Assembly: GCF_001625305.1 (NCBI RefSeq)
Contig: NW_017803113.1
Coordinates: 318,867 to 382,866, forward strand
DNA length: 64,000 nucleotides
Direction of reading: 5' to 3'
From: Branchiostoma belcheri
Taxonomy: Eukaryota; Chordata; Leptocardii; Amphioxiformes; Branchiostomatidae
Shown here one piece after another: positions 50,518 to 62,429 of this stretch. The position numbers were made by a program, and so were the translations under genes. Position 1 is the stretch's first letter; every line of letters begins with the position of its first letter. The notes under the pieces are model-generated. The model was not told the origin of the DNA. It saw nothing but the letters and a program-made list of their open reading frames with translations, and did no database searches.

Positions 50518-51027
50518 ATGATGTACAAATACAAATCCCATGCCGGAAATATTGTACTTGTCTTTGAAGTCTACAAAGGTTTCCTTGACTTAAGAAATGG
50601 GAAGCTAGGTCTAGATCTAGATCTCTGCAAACGACACAATAAATCAGTGTCCTGCGTCTTTCAACACTGTCCCACTAACAGCAGGCTGGATGGCCGAACG
50701 GTGATTTTCCCTTCAGGAAGGAAATCAGACACACGTCTGTTACCTTCATCTTTCCATCTCTACGGCACAAGGAGAGGAATGAGCAAGCATCGTGCCATCT
50801 CTGTGGAACAAGGAGAGGGATGGGCAAGCAGATCTAATGTTCTGGAAAAGCTCGCCGGAATGTGTCCGCGTCTTTCAACTGTGGCAGCAGAGATACTGTG
50901 TGAAAGCCAGCCCGACCCTTATCTCTTTTCGCGATCTTCCCTTTTCGTGCGCGCGAATGTTTTTGTAAAGTTCTTGTCAAAAACAGACGAGGATGTAGGC
51001 GTCAGAGGTCTCTGGAGGCTGCTCTAA
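50518..51027 (+). CDS. Unidentified open frame (169 codons)
   Basis: Not recognised. The second half (from about 50640) is GC-richer than its surroundings and contains two ~35-bp similar pieces (ACAAGGAGAGGAATGAGCAA, ACAAGGAGAGGGATGGGCAA). No signal peptide, membrane span or known motif seen. It could be chance, part of a lineage-specific gene or of a transposon. The first 40 codons overlap a segment similar to 50210-50290, which argues against a real start there. Confidence 0.15.
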   Translation: MMYKYKSHAGNIVLVFEVYKGFLDLRNGKLGLDLDLCKRHNKSVSCVFQHCPTNSRLDGRTVIFPSGRKSDTRLLPSSFHLYGTRRGMSKHRAISVEQGEGWASRSNVLEKLAGMCPRLSTVAAEILCESQPDPYLFSRSSLFVRANVFVKFLSKTDEDVGVRGLWRLL

Positions 51028-51049
51028 TGGAGAAACTTATCTAGATGTT

Positions 51050-51800
51050 TCGATCTGGAAGTAGGTGTTGATGGATGTGATGTGCTGAGAACTGTGTATG
51101 TCCGTGCTCTATCATCTCTTGTGCGGGCTTCTAATGTTTCATGAATGAGTGATGGCGAGGTCACTTTTGTCCTAGGTCATTGTACGGTATTTCGATGACA
51201 TAGAATTTTCAAGCAGGCTTTAAAACATGAAAAGCAGGGCGTTTTAGATTCGCATCAATAAAGAATGGTTCAAACAAACAAAAAATACAGACGCAACTGC
51301 TCTATCATTTCTTGTGTGTGTTTCTAATGTTACATGAATGAGTGACTGCGCGGTCACTTTTGTCCTGGGTCATTGTACCGTATTTCGACGCCGTATAATT
51401 TTCAAACAGGCTAGCTGTAACATGAAAAGCTGTTTGAAGGCTAGGGCGTTTTGAGATATTCTCATCATTATAGAGAATGGTTCTAGCAAACAAACAGACG
51501 CAACTGCTGTATCGTTTCTTGTGTGTGTGTGTTTCTAATGTTACATGAATGAGTGATGACGCCGCGGTCACTTTTGTCCTATAGGTCATTGTACCGTATT
51601 TTGGTGCCATAGAATTTTTAAGCAGGCTGCGGGGCGTTTTTTGAGATTCCCATCAATAGAGAATGGTTCAAACAAACAAACAGAAGCAACTGCTGTGCCA
51701 TCTCTTTTGTGCATATTTATTATTACATGGACGACGTGGTCACATTTTGTTGTAGCTCGTTGCCGGGGAATTTTCAAGCAGACTGTGACAGAACCAAGGA
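51050..51800. repeat. Tandem array (~230-bp unit, ~4 units)
   Basis: Units share TTTCTAATGTTACATGAATG, GGTCACTTTTGTCCT, GGTCATTGTACCGTATTT and AGAGAATGGTTC.AAC. Confidence 0.75.
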
Positions 51801-52440
51801 TCTAAGACAGTGTCAGCATTTTTGTGACATGAGAGCTGAATTGTTAGGACACATGCAGAACTATTCCAAGGATGCCGTCGGTTTTGCAGTTATATGAGAA
51901 TCACACAACATAGGTGACCGAGGCCTTATTCTTTTAGAACACTGTCACACTATACAAGATGACCAGAATCTAGATCTGATAGGAGAAAAGCAAGTAGGGG
52001 GAGCGTACCAAAGCATGCATACGTATGTGCACTATTCATGTAACTTCATTATCATCACATAGTGTGTAGTTTTCCTTGAGAGTTATTAACAAAAATCAAA
52101 TGTCACCATTATATCTTAACATGAAGGTATATTTCGCGGAAGGATGACATGAATTAAAGGAGACCTGTATACAAATGCAACACTCTTTATGCTGCTGACA
52201 GTTCAAAGCACGCATTTTTCACCTCAGCAAAGGCTGAATCATAAATAAAACACGATTCATCGATTTGTAATAGAGCGCAGGTCTTGACGGAAGCGGGGAT
52301 GGTCAATTATTGGCAGAGCGCACAATAAAGGGGTTGAGATATATCGTTATTGCATTTTCTTTCAATTTGTCTAAGCTAGTATGGCGGATGACGTCATAAG
52401 CCGCCATCTTGTATTGACCACCTGTCACCCCACATCAGGG
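51801..52440. other. No feature recognised
   Basis: AT-rich. Near 52385 GGATGACGTCATAAGCCGCC contains a CRE-type TGACGTCA next to ATGGCGGATG. Confidence 0.35.
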
Positions 52441-52444
52441 AGTC

Positions 52445-53022
52445 AGGCCACACTGAGTTAATTCTGTGGATGACATCCTCTGAAGACCCCCAAACTAGTG
52501 CGTGCGGGCGAATAAAAAAACAATGCTGCTAAACCACAGCAATACAAGGCTGCATATTGTGGATTTGCAGCAGTACATACTGTATTTATTCCAATAGCGT
52601 ACGCATCTCTATTAACGTACGCACCCCCGATCTGGGGCCGATCGCAGGCCTTGCACTGGGAGCCGAAAGATTCAAATGAAAAACCCCATTAACGTACGCA
52701 CCCCTTATTCAGAATTTTCCGTGGATCGCAAGGAAATTGAAATAAACAATAGCTACTTTTATGACAAGATGACACATGCTGGCTTTTTGTAGCATTTATG
52801 AGTCGGCACTGTATGTATGTACTGAGTTCTTGAGTTCCGTGGAGCTTTGGTAGCCTGGGTGCCATCCTCCGTAGTTACCACTGGCTCCCTATTGTCGCTA
52901 GCTACCATGGACTATGGAGGATGGCGCCCAGGCCAGAGCCTCGGAGGACGTGATTTTTTTAGAGCAGGTAAAAATCAATGCGCGTGCGGATGTCATCCAT
53001 TAAATTAAATCAGTTTGGCCTA
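52445..53022. mobile_element. DNA element with GGATGACATC termini (A), nested pieces
   Basis: Termini GGCCACACTGAGTTAATTCT ... GGATGACATC and, inverted, GATGTCATCCATTAAATTAA ... TTTGGCC. Inside are ATTAACGTACGCACCCC twice (52610-52700) and a hairpin at about 52853-52936 with arms CCTGGGTGCCATCCTCCGTAG and CTATGGAGGATGGCGCCCAGG. Flanks TCA and TAA do not match. Confidence 0.6.
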
Positions 53023-53681
53023 ACTGACCAAGATGACAAGTCACTTTTCTCTATGCTGACATGTTCTCCCTCATTTGCTGATACATTGTGTAGGCATTAA
53101 AACTCATCAGCACACTCCCACGCACCTGACAAAAAATAATTATCTAGTAGTAGTATAATAAAAATGGAAGTCGACTTTAACTCAAATGTCAGCAGACCGC
53201 ATAGGTGATGCCATAATGTTTATATCTCTCAAAATCACTGACTTAAGATGTGATAGGTGGATTTAAAATGTCATGTACAAAATTGTATTCTTTGCATATT
53301 CATATACTGAATACATTGTATGTGGGACATTACGTCTTCCATGGTTTACAAAAGAGAAGTCAAACCCTTTAGACATAGTTTTAGACATAACTTAAGTTTT
53401 AGACAAATACATTTCATTTTGTAGATTTTGTACTCTGTTTCAGTGTTCTTTTAATAATATGTTTGTCTTTTGCAATTAGCCTTCGGGCATGAATCTGCAA
53501 TAAGCTTATCATTAGTATGGAGTAACAAAACAAGATAATCTGGCGGTGCATATTTTCGTGCTGACATTTGGATCTGACCCCAGGAAAGATGAAGACTCCG
53601 GTCTGCGGATTTCATTAGTGTCTATAAACAGTCCTGGCGCCGGAAAGACGTGAGGCGTAAAACAACGCTAGGTGCAAGTAA

Positions 53682-54150
53682 GGCCATGTTGATTTGATTA
53701 TATGGATGACATCCACGCGCGCATGAATTTTACAGGGCATTCCTGAAAAGCAGTGTTTTTAAATAGCACTGAGGTCTCTACCCTGTATAAATAAAACAGA
53801 AATAAATAAATAATGAATTTCCGGCCGTTTCCAAAACAAAGGTTTTCAACCATACTGTAAATCGTAAAAAAAAAGTTGCAAAATGAGCAAATATATACCG
53901 TAAGTTGCAAAAAAAAATGGAAACGATACTAATGTCGCAGAATGCAAACATCAAAGAAGAAGACGAAAATAATGAATTTGAAGAGTAGATTACTCGCCAT
54001 AGCCATACCATACTCTGTGTCATTTGTTCAACCTTCATGACCACGTAGATTTCATAATGAAACTTTTTTTGCAAAACTTTTCTTTATTCGCACACGCGCA
54101 TCAGTTTTGGGGTTCCCTGGTGATGTCATCCATATAATCATAAACATGGC
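53682..54150. mobile_element. DNA element with GGATGACATC termini (B)
   Basis: Left GGCCATGTTGATTTGATTAT then GGATGACATCCACGCGCGC; right GTGATGTCATCCATATAATC then AAACATGGC. Flanked by 32-bp near-identical direct repeats (GCGCCGGAAAGACGTGAGGC at 53636 and GCGCCGGCAAGACGTGAAGC at 54149). Confidence 0.65.
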
Positions 54151-54179
54151 GCCGGCAAGACGTGAAGCGTAAAACAACG

Positions 54180-55460
54180 CCCGGCATGGGTAATAGATTA
54201 CTACTGGATGCCGCAAGGGTTTCTAACAGATGTGACAGCATCCTCCATAGATACGTCAGGTACAGTAGCAATAACGAAGACGTGGTTATGTGTCTTAATG
54301 CTGCTAAAAAAGTTCTAAAAGAGAAATGTCTAAAAGACACTGCCTCTAGACACACATTACAAGCTAACAGATGGCTACTGCATTTTCTAAAAGATGTGAC
54401 AGCATCTGCCATAGATACCTTAGGTGCAATAGCAGTAATGAATACGTGCTGATGAAAACTTTAACTCTTAAGAGTGAAAGAATCAACTTCTAAAAGGGAA
54501 TTCTAGACTGTCTCTACATACATTACCAGCTAACAGTTTGCTACTGTAATTTGTAAAGGATGCTTCAGCACCCATAAAAGATACGTCAGGTACAGTAGCA
54601 AAGAACGAAGACGTGCTTTTGGGTGTTGATGGTGATGAAAAAAATTGAACTCCAAAACTAACGAGAGGCTAGAAGGCAATTCTAGACTGTCTCTACATAC
54701 ATTACCAGTTAATGGTTTGTTACTGTAATTTCTAACAGATGTGACAGCATCCACCATACATACGTCAGGTACAGTAGCAAAGAACGAAGACGTGGTTGTG
54801 GTTGTTAAACAAAGCTTGTGAAAAATTGAACTCCAAAACTAAAAAAAAAGACTTTTAAAAGAGAGTTCTAGACTGTCTCTACATACATTAGCAGAAAATG
54901 GTTTGTTACTGTAATTTGTAGACGATGTGACAGCACCCACCGAAGATACGTCAGATATAATAGTAAAGAACGAAGACATGTTTGTGAGTATTAATGCTGA
55001 TGAAAATATAACTGAAACAACTTCTAAATGGGAATTCTAGCCTGTCTTTACATACATTACCAGCTAATGGTTGTTACTGTAATTTCTAAAAGATGTGACA
55101 GCATCCAGCAAAGATACGTCAGGTACAGTAGCAAAGAACGAAGACGTGCTTTTGGGTGTTAGTGTTGATGAAACATGTAACTCCAGAACTAAAAAATAAC
55201 TTATAGAAGGGAATTTACATACATTACCAGCTAACAAATTGCCACTGTACTTTCTAAAAGATGTGACAGCATCCACCATAGATACATCAGGTAAAATTGC
55301 AGTAACAAAGACGTGCTCCTGAGTGTTAATGCGGATGAAAAATTGAACTCTAAAACTAAAGAAAGACTTCTAGAAGAGAGTTCTAGACTGTATTTACATA
55401 CATTACCAGCTAACAGCTTGTTACAGTAATTCGTAAAGGATGTGACAGCACCAGTACAGT
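54180..55460. repeat. Tandem satellite-like array (~175-bp unit, ~7 units)
   Basis: Units share AAAGATGTGACAGCATCC, AGATACGTCAGGTACAGTAG, AAGAACGAAGACGTG, TCTAGACTGTCTCTACATAC and ATTACCAGCTAACAG. The first unit is open for 96 codons, later ones are interrupted. Confidence 0.85.
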
Positions 55461-55839
55461 TTATGTCTGTACAGCTGCATTTTTCTCCTTCTAAGTTCTG
55501 ATACACTCATTTCTCTAAGCTCCATAATCTGAAGAAGGCAGAAGAAGAGATAGCCGAAGTAATTTGTAAAGTTTCGCCATCTACTGTTGCTTGCTGATGA
55601 CATTTCATCATTTTTCATAATCTTTATACATGTACCCGTGTGTGTCCCATAAAAATAAAGTCTGTATCAAAGAAGCCTCTTTCCCTATTGTACCACAAAA
55701 GCCTGATGTATACATGTACACGAAGTTGGCATATATTTGATGACTTGAACGAACTCTATCTCCAGCCGAATGGCGCATTTCTACACGCTCCCCTGACTCT
55801 ATTCGCTACCTGGTCGCCTTCCAAAACATTTCTCAGAGC

Positions 55840-56190
55840 TCGAAATTTATTTTTGGGAATAAGTGCACCGGTGCACCCAACCTAAAAAGTTAGGTGCACG
55901 AAAAAGTTTTTGGGGTACACCATAGAAAACAAAACCTAATTACAGATCTTACTGCTCTTGAATCTGAAATGGGAGCTAACTCCAAAATCTTAAACAAGTA
56001 CTTCAACAAAGATTTCATTATTTTCTGACACTTAGACGCCAACAATATACTGCATACTATTATACAGTTGATATGTACAAAAATATCTACAAAAACATTT
56101 GGTGAACTGGTGCACTCTCAGAAACAAATTAGGTGCACAGCTCCAATTTTGGGCACACTAAGGTGCACATGCACCCGGTATTTCCAGCCC
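55840..56190. repeat. GTGCACC repeat, fuller copy
   Basis: Starts AGAGCTCGAAATTTATTTTT, has the GTGCACCCAACC ... AGTTAGGTGCAC hairpin (55871-55899) and ends AGGTGCACATGCACCC, TTTCCAGCCCTG. Related to 159-188 and 14390-14590. Confidence 0.55.
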
Positions 56191-56413
56191 TGATTTCTGA
56201 TGGAGAGATCTTCACATCGTTGCATAGGGACCACCAAAAATATACTTTGGGACGCGGTTGATTTATGGCTATCGCACTTACGCAGGGATTTAATTTGGGA
56301 AAAGATTGACGACGCAACAGCCTCAGATTTGTAACCAGGAGGCACGGGGACCCAGGAGGACCGGCCGTGACGCGTTCGGCTCAGGCCGAGGGAAAAACTT
56401 TGGTGTGTTGTTG

Positions 56414-56514
56414 TATCCAGAACCGTGCTTTATCCAGAACCGTGCTTTATCCAGAACCGTGCTTTATCCAGAACCGTGCTTTATCCAGAACCGTGCTTTA
56501 TCCAGAACCATGCT
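56414..56514 (+). repeat. 17-bp minisatellite (6 units)
   Basis: Six units of TATCCAGAACCGTGCTT, then inverted (ACGGTTCTGGAT at 56520) and direct single copies. Because 17 is not a multiple of three, the open frames across it are by-products. Confidence 0.95.
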
Positions 56515-56899
56515 CAGACACGGTTCTGGATGGTCCGCGGGTCTCCAGAACCGTGCCTGCGAAAAAAATATCTCTTCCTATGCCCGATGTTCGCTCTTTG
56601 GTATGAATAAAAACGCAGACTGGATATATATGGCGCCACTGCTGATCACTAGGGAGAAGCCCCTACGCAAACTTGCGAAAGGGCGAGGCCTAACTCATTG
56701 ACATGCCTCCGACTCTCCCGCCTTATCAGGCTAGAAACGCGAAATCCCGCTCGTCTGATGTTAACACGCCTGATCATGATGTAGGATCATGGCACGCGCC
56801 TCTGGCTTGATACAGTGTGGCTACTGGAGATGACTGGATCAGCTCCAAGTAGCACGCTTGATGGAAGCTGACATTACAGCCGGATATGAGAAAATGCAT
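56515..56899. other. No feature recognised
   Basis: Slightly GC-richer unique DNA, no exon or repeat identified. Confidence 0.35.
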
Positions 56900-58160
56900 C
56901 TTCACTCTGACGATAAGTAGTGGATGCTACGTACTTGAAACGTCTGACAGTTTTTAAAATTGATCTAGTTGCTTGAGTACCAATTTCCTTGTGTATCTTA
57001 CTATCTGGCTGTACATATCTGACATATCTTCCATCTAATTCGACATTTTCACAGAAATTTCCTCTGATAAAAAGTACTGGATGCTACTTGAAACGCCTGA
57101 CAGTTTCACAGTCTATTTAGCTGCTTGAGTAACAATTTCCTTGTGTATCTCACTATCTTCATCTTCCCTCAAATTCAACATATTCAAGAGAACTAAAGAA
57201 TGAAAGATCCTTTAGAAAGAAAGAAACATTGCAGCCAGACATGAGAGAATATATTTTTCCACTGACTAAAAGTAGCGGATGGTACTTAAAACGTCTGACA
57301 GTTTTCAAAATCTATCCAGCTGCTTGAATGCCAATTTTCTTGCGTATCTTGCTACCTGGATGTCTAGCCTTCATCGACATATATTCCCTCTAATTCAACA
57401 GCTTCAATAGCATTATAAGAATGAAAGATCCCTGCTCTCAACGCTACTCAATCTACAGCAATCTCCCGGTACCCTCGCTCCAAAATGTCGAAACGTAGTG
57501 GATGCTACTTGAAAAGTCTGACAATCTATCCAGTTGCTTGAGTGACAATTTTCTTGTGTAGCCCACTACCTGGATGTCTAACCTTCATCGACATATTTTC
57601 CGTCTAATTCACAGAAAGACATGAGAGAATACACAGGTATCTTCCCTCTCATGAAAAGTAGTTGATGCTACTTGGAACATCTGAAAATTCCAATTCAGTT
57701 CAATTCAATTCAGTCTTTATTAAACAACTCGCAGACTTAAGTCTGAATTGTGTTGCTCATTACAATATTCGGGAAACGTTAATTAATAAGATTCCCATGT
57801 GTATCTTGCTCCATGGATGTCTAACCCTCCTCGACATGTCTTCCCTATAATTCAACATCTTGCATTGCACTTATAAGAATGAAAGCTCCTACGCTCTCAA
57901 CGCTACTCCATCTATAGCAATCTCACTGCACCCTTGCTCCAAAATGTCGAAACGTCTTGCAGTTTTCAACATCTATCCAGTTGCTTGAGTGACAATTTTC
58001 TTGTGTACATTACTAGCAAATGTCTAACCCTCCTCGACATATCTTCCCCATAATTCAACATCCTGCAGAGCACTTATAAGAAAGAAAGATCCCTTCGCTC
58101 CACGCTACTCCATCTGCAGCACTCTCATGGCACCCTCTCTCCAAAATGTCAGCAATCTCG
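56900..58160. repeat. Tandem array of the GTAGTGGATGCTACTTGAAA family
   Basis: About six units of 150-290 bp (near 56918, 57065, 57263, 57488, 57650, 57945) share AAGTAGTGGATGCTACTTG, GTCTGACAGTTTTCAAAATC, TATCCAGTTGCTTGAGT and CTAACCTTCATCGACATAT. At about 57690-57780 it is interrupted by a piece starting TTCAATTCAATTCAGTCTTT. Confidence 0.8.
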
Positions 58161-58164
58161 ACAC

Positions 58165-58500
58165 CCATAAAGACGTTTCACGCAGCTAATCTTATGATGC
58201 TCGTTTTATTCCACATGCGCGCCGCGACTTCGCTGATCCTTTCATAATTGCTTTTCCATCCTGGCACGCCAAGTTTCTCCCTGATTTATCACCCTTTACC
58301 CTCAGCAAAGTTGTACGCCTAATACTTTACCCGTGTAGCATATAGCGCGGGGTGAAACCAGCGTGCTTGGCATCCAATAAGTTTTCTACGCAGGTATAGA
58401 TGTGTAGCTCTGTCGTGCCTGCGAGCGGACGCATACAAATTGCTGCTTTACTCGGTGTTTGCGTCAGGGGTAGTGATGATGTACGTCGTTGTTTTTCTTG
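58165..58500. other. Unique CpG-bearing segment
   Basis: Non-repetitive and richer in CG dinucleotides than its neighbours (ACATGCGCGCCGCGACTTCG, CTGCGAGCGGACGC). No exon recognised. A possible regulatory segment, by composition only. Confidence 0.3.
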
Positions 58501-58545
58501 TGAGTGAATCAATTTGAATGCGTGCGCAATTTTTTTGTGTGTAAT

Positions 58546-58890
<345 letters not shown>

Positions 58891-59079
58891 TTACGTTTTG
58901 TACCTTTCGTCATCTTTTATATAATACATCTTGCATCAAATTCCAATTAGAAAAACAACGGTGACTCAAATTCAATTTTATCCAGTGAAAAGAGGGTTCA
59001 CAGCAAATAAAGGCAGCGGAACTAGACCATAAGAATGCAGACCGTTCCACCCTGTATGTCAGCTCATCAGAACATGTCA

Positions 59080-59430
59080 ATCTCCCCAAGTCGGTGATTT
59101 GAAAGTGGAACTGATCGCCCCCTGACCCGTATGAATCACCTCTCCCTCAGGAGTAGTACCACCATGGGAAAGTAAGACCCGTGGAATCGAAGTAGAATCT
59201 GTTAAGAACTGTGTAACCCACGCTGTAACAACTTCTTGGAACAGCGGGTGTAAAAACGTGAACTGCATGTAACTTACAGGGTTCTGCACTTTTATTAGTG
59301 ATAACTCACTGCCTTGGTTTCCCATAACAAGTAAACCGCCTTTGGGACATATTACGCACAAATACAAACTTTGTAATACCGGACTGTAAGGTTTGATCCA
59401 CTCACACCGGCAAGGACCTCCACTCTTTCC
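59080..59430 (-). CDS. Unidentified open frame (117 codons)
   Basis: An open frame between a TAG and a TGA on the minus strand, ending FKSPTWGD. Its middle reads PKGGLLVMGNQGSELSLIKV and QNPVSYMQFTFLHPLFQEVV. Composition looks protein-like and it is not part of an array, but I do not recognise a family. The first Met is about 45 codons in, so it would need to be an exon (GGTTAG could be an acceptor) or a transposon remnant. It may be chance. Confidence 0.2.
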
Positions 59431-60250
59431 CTAACCGAATTCGAAGCTAGCTATAGGATCTCATCTTTACATGGGTGAAGTGAAAAAATGGGTGTAAGGT
59501 GGCTTTCCCAAGCATTTGGGGTCTTCGCTGAGGTTCTGTCGAAAAACTAGCTTACTGATATAACAACTGCGGCATCACGAATAGAAAAGCAAAGTTACCC
59601 CAAGAGTACACACTGTACATGGTACTGAACTGCCTTCCAAAGCTCCCGTTGCCCAGTTAGGCTCTATCTTCCCTTCCCTTCAACCAGTCCTATAGTACCA
59701 GAAACGTGCATATCTCGTCCTATACATTAGGTTAAGGCTTAGGGATAGGGTTAGGATCAGGCACGATTCTGGATAGTCTCCGCGTATACAAGAACGTAGC
59801 CGTATGCACGACTCTGGATACAGCACCTCCTGCCCCCTTTAGCCCCAATCGTTACTTCACATCTCCCCTCCACGGACACAGGTGATGACGTCAGCCGTGA
59901 CCTCGCCGTGACCCCAGCCGTCCCAGAAGGCTCGCGCACGCAAAGGTTACAGTAACTGCGGTCTGTCCTATTTTTCATTGGCGTATGTAACGTTACGTGG
60001 CGCGTATTTTGTACACAGATTACGGACAATAAAAAAAAGATATTTGTAGACTGATTTCTATCAACAAGGACAAATAGATATGTTTGATTTATTGAAATTG
60101 CAACAGTGCAATACACACAGGCAGCTGTTGCTGGTGTTGTGGCAGGCACATAGAAACGAATACTGGACATACAACACTCATTTTCACTTGAGTCTAGTGG
60201 GGAAAGTCGTGTAAATAGAAATGTTTGTATACGACGTATTACTGCTAATA
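59431..60250. other. No confirmed gene; one CRE-like site
   Basis: Contains TGATGACGTCAGCCGTGACC near 59885 (CRE-like) in a GC-richer 120-bp patch, and ACGATTCTGGATAGTC near 59763, which resembles the 56.5-kb minisatellite flank. Confidence 0.35.
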
Positions 60251-61160
60251 CGACCAATACTAGAAATGTGATGAAGACTAACATTGTCAACAAGAAATGT
60301 TTGTAAATTGATTACTACCGTGAGAAATGTTTACAGAGTGATTACTACTAACACGGACAGTATTGCGAAGTACTTGTACGTTGGTGAAGGTTAGGCATTC
60401 ATGTAAGCGATACTGATAGCCAATTGTACGCAATATGTATTTACTAATGACTCTAAACCAGGCAAGGATCCCAAAATAAGTCCCCCACTCACAGAGGAGC
60501 TGTTAAGAACCTACTTTCTTTCTGCGAAGGAAATATAAACATATGTTTATCCCGACCAATGGACAGATGTGATTTGGATGACAAAGAAAGAAACTGGTAG
60601 CTTTAAAACAGGCATTGATATCCTAGCCGAAATCCTTTCCCCCACTCACAGAGAAACGGCAAAAAGAAATGTTTGTATACTGATTAATTCTAACATGAGC
60701 AACAAGAAATGTAAATCCGTAAATAGTTTCATCAGGTTGGTAAACGACTGAATAGCAAAGTTTTTATCACAACCATTTATTTTTCAAGAGCCGACGTTTC
60801 GATGACCGTCTGTCATCTTCATCAGGGCAATTCTGACTGGTTTACTGTGCACTGACGCTAGATGTTACTTGGTGCATAGTGCACTAAAGGTGTTACATAG
60901 TTCACAGTGCACTTAAGCTAGTTTTTACTGTTTACAATACATTCCGGAACGTAGTGTAATTGTGACATACATACTAGGCATTGTTACATCATAGGGAAAT
61001 ATGCGGTTCCAAATGTAAAGTGCTCCTATATATAATATAAGAAATGTAAATGTTTGACAGGAAAAGACATCGGCTCGAGGGAATGATTGGGAATTTGGAA
61101 TGGATCCCAGCCAAAATCAGTTCCCCCCACTCACAGAGGACCAGTTAAGACCCCGACTCT
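60250..61160. repeat. Degenerate tandem repeats
   Basis: Scattered repeats of AAGAAATGTTTGTA, GATTACTACTAACA and CCCCACTCACAGAG. Embedded at about 60780-60835 is the dispersed motif GACGTTTCGATGACCGTCTG. Confidence 0.5.
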
Positions 61161-61499
61161 CCCACCGTGACCCTGTAGCCCGTAAACTGCGGTATAATCG
61201 ATGTAACAGACGGCCCAGGACCGGGGGCCGGGGAAGGGAGTGCAGAACAGTCTACCTGATATACCTAAGAAAACTGTAAATGCAAACAACTGAATAGATT
61301 TTGAAAACTGCCAGACGTTTCAAATACCTGTTAAAATCTCCACGTGTCAATTATTGCATCAACATTAGCTTATTAAGAACCTTCCCATATTCTTTAATTT
61401 CTTATAATGTCGTTGTATGTATGTTTTAAGTAATTGTCATGCGATGTTAAGACGCCTAAAATGCGCACTTCAGCGTCTATGCAAAATAGCCGATGACGA

Positions 61500-62400
61500 T
61501 GCCATGTGTTTTAGTGTAAAATGAACGAAGAAGTCAATAAATAGTACCAAATAGTGGAAAATGAATAGTGGAAAATGAATAATCCCACGTTATACACTAC
61601 ATTTATGAAGGAAATAAAATATAAAAGTAATAAGTTTTAAGATAGACACACCCACCCTTGTCCCTAATTTCTTGGTACATTACTACAAGGACGAACAAAT
61701 CCCTATGTCTGCATAAGTAAACGGACCCCCGGTCCTTGTCCCTAATTTCGTGGTACATTACTACAAGGACGTAACGTTACATTATTGAGAGGTTTAACTT
61801 CTTCTTTGGAGACAAACGAATAATATAATAATACCACGTTATAAAATACATTTGTGAAGGAAACAAATGTAGAAGTATATATATACCCCCCCCCCGCTCC
61901 TTGTTCCTAATTTCCTGGTACATTACTACAAGGACGCGCAAATCCCCCACTTGTCTGCAATAAGTACACTCCCCGCTGTGTTTATAAGTGAATCCGCCAT
62001 ATCTTCACGTCACAGTGAGAATTTATAGAGTCTACATTAAATGTAAAAGTAATGAGTTTTAAGATAGATACAACCCCGATCCTTGTCCCTAATTTCGTGG
62101 TAATTTACTACAAGGACGTAACGTTACATTATTGAGAGGTTTAACTTCTTCTTTGGAGACAAACGAATACTCCCCTAATACCAAGTTATAAACTACATTT
62201 GCGAAGGAAATAAATGTAGAAGTATATATATACACCCACTCTTTGTTTCTAATTTCCTGGTACATTACTACAAGGACGAACAAATCCCCCACTTGTCTAC
62301 AATAAGTACATCCCCCGCTGTGTCTCTATGTGAAGCTGCCATCAACACATCACAGAGATAATTACTAATTGAACCTTGCAGCATGATCCCACATGAAGAA
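61500..62400. repeat. Tandem array (~180- and ~370-bp periodicity)
   Basis: Units share TAATTTC.TGGTACATTAC, TACTACAAGGACG, CGTAACGTTACATTATTGAG and GGTTTAACTTCTTCTTTGGA. Two alternating unit types give a higher-order repeat. Confidence 0.75.
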
Positions 62401-62429
62401 GGGTGATAAAACGTATCAGTGATACCCAG

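Noticed and set aside
59757-60293. 178-codon minus-strand open frame, the longest uninterrupted frame on that side
   Set aside because: Its N-terminal half crosses AT-rich degenerate repeats and its C-terminal half a GC-richer patch; no motif, no splice context, composition changes along the frame. Probably chance.
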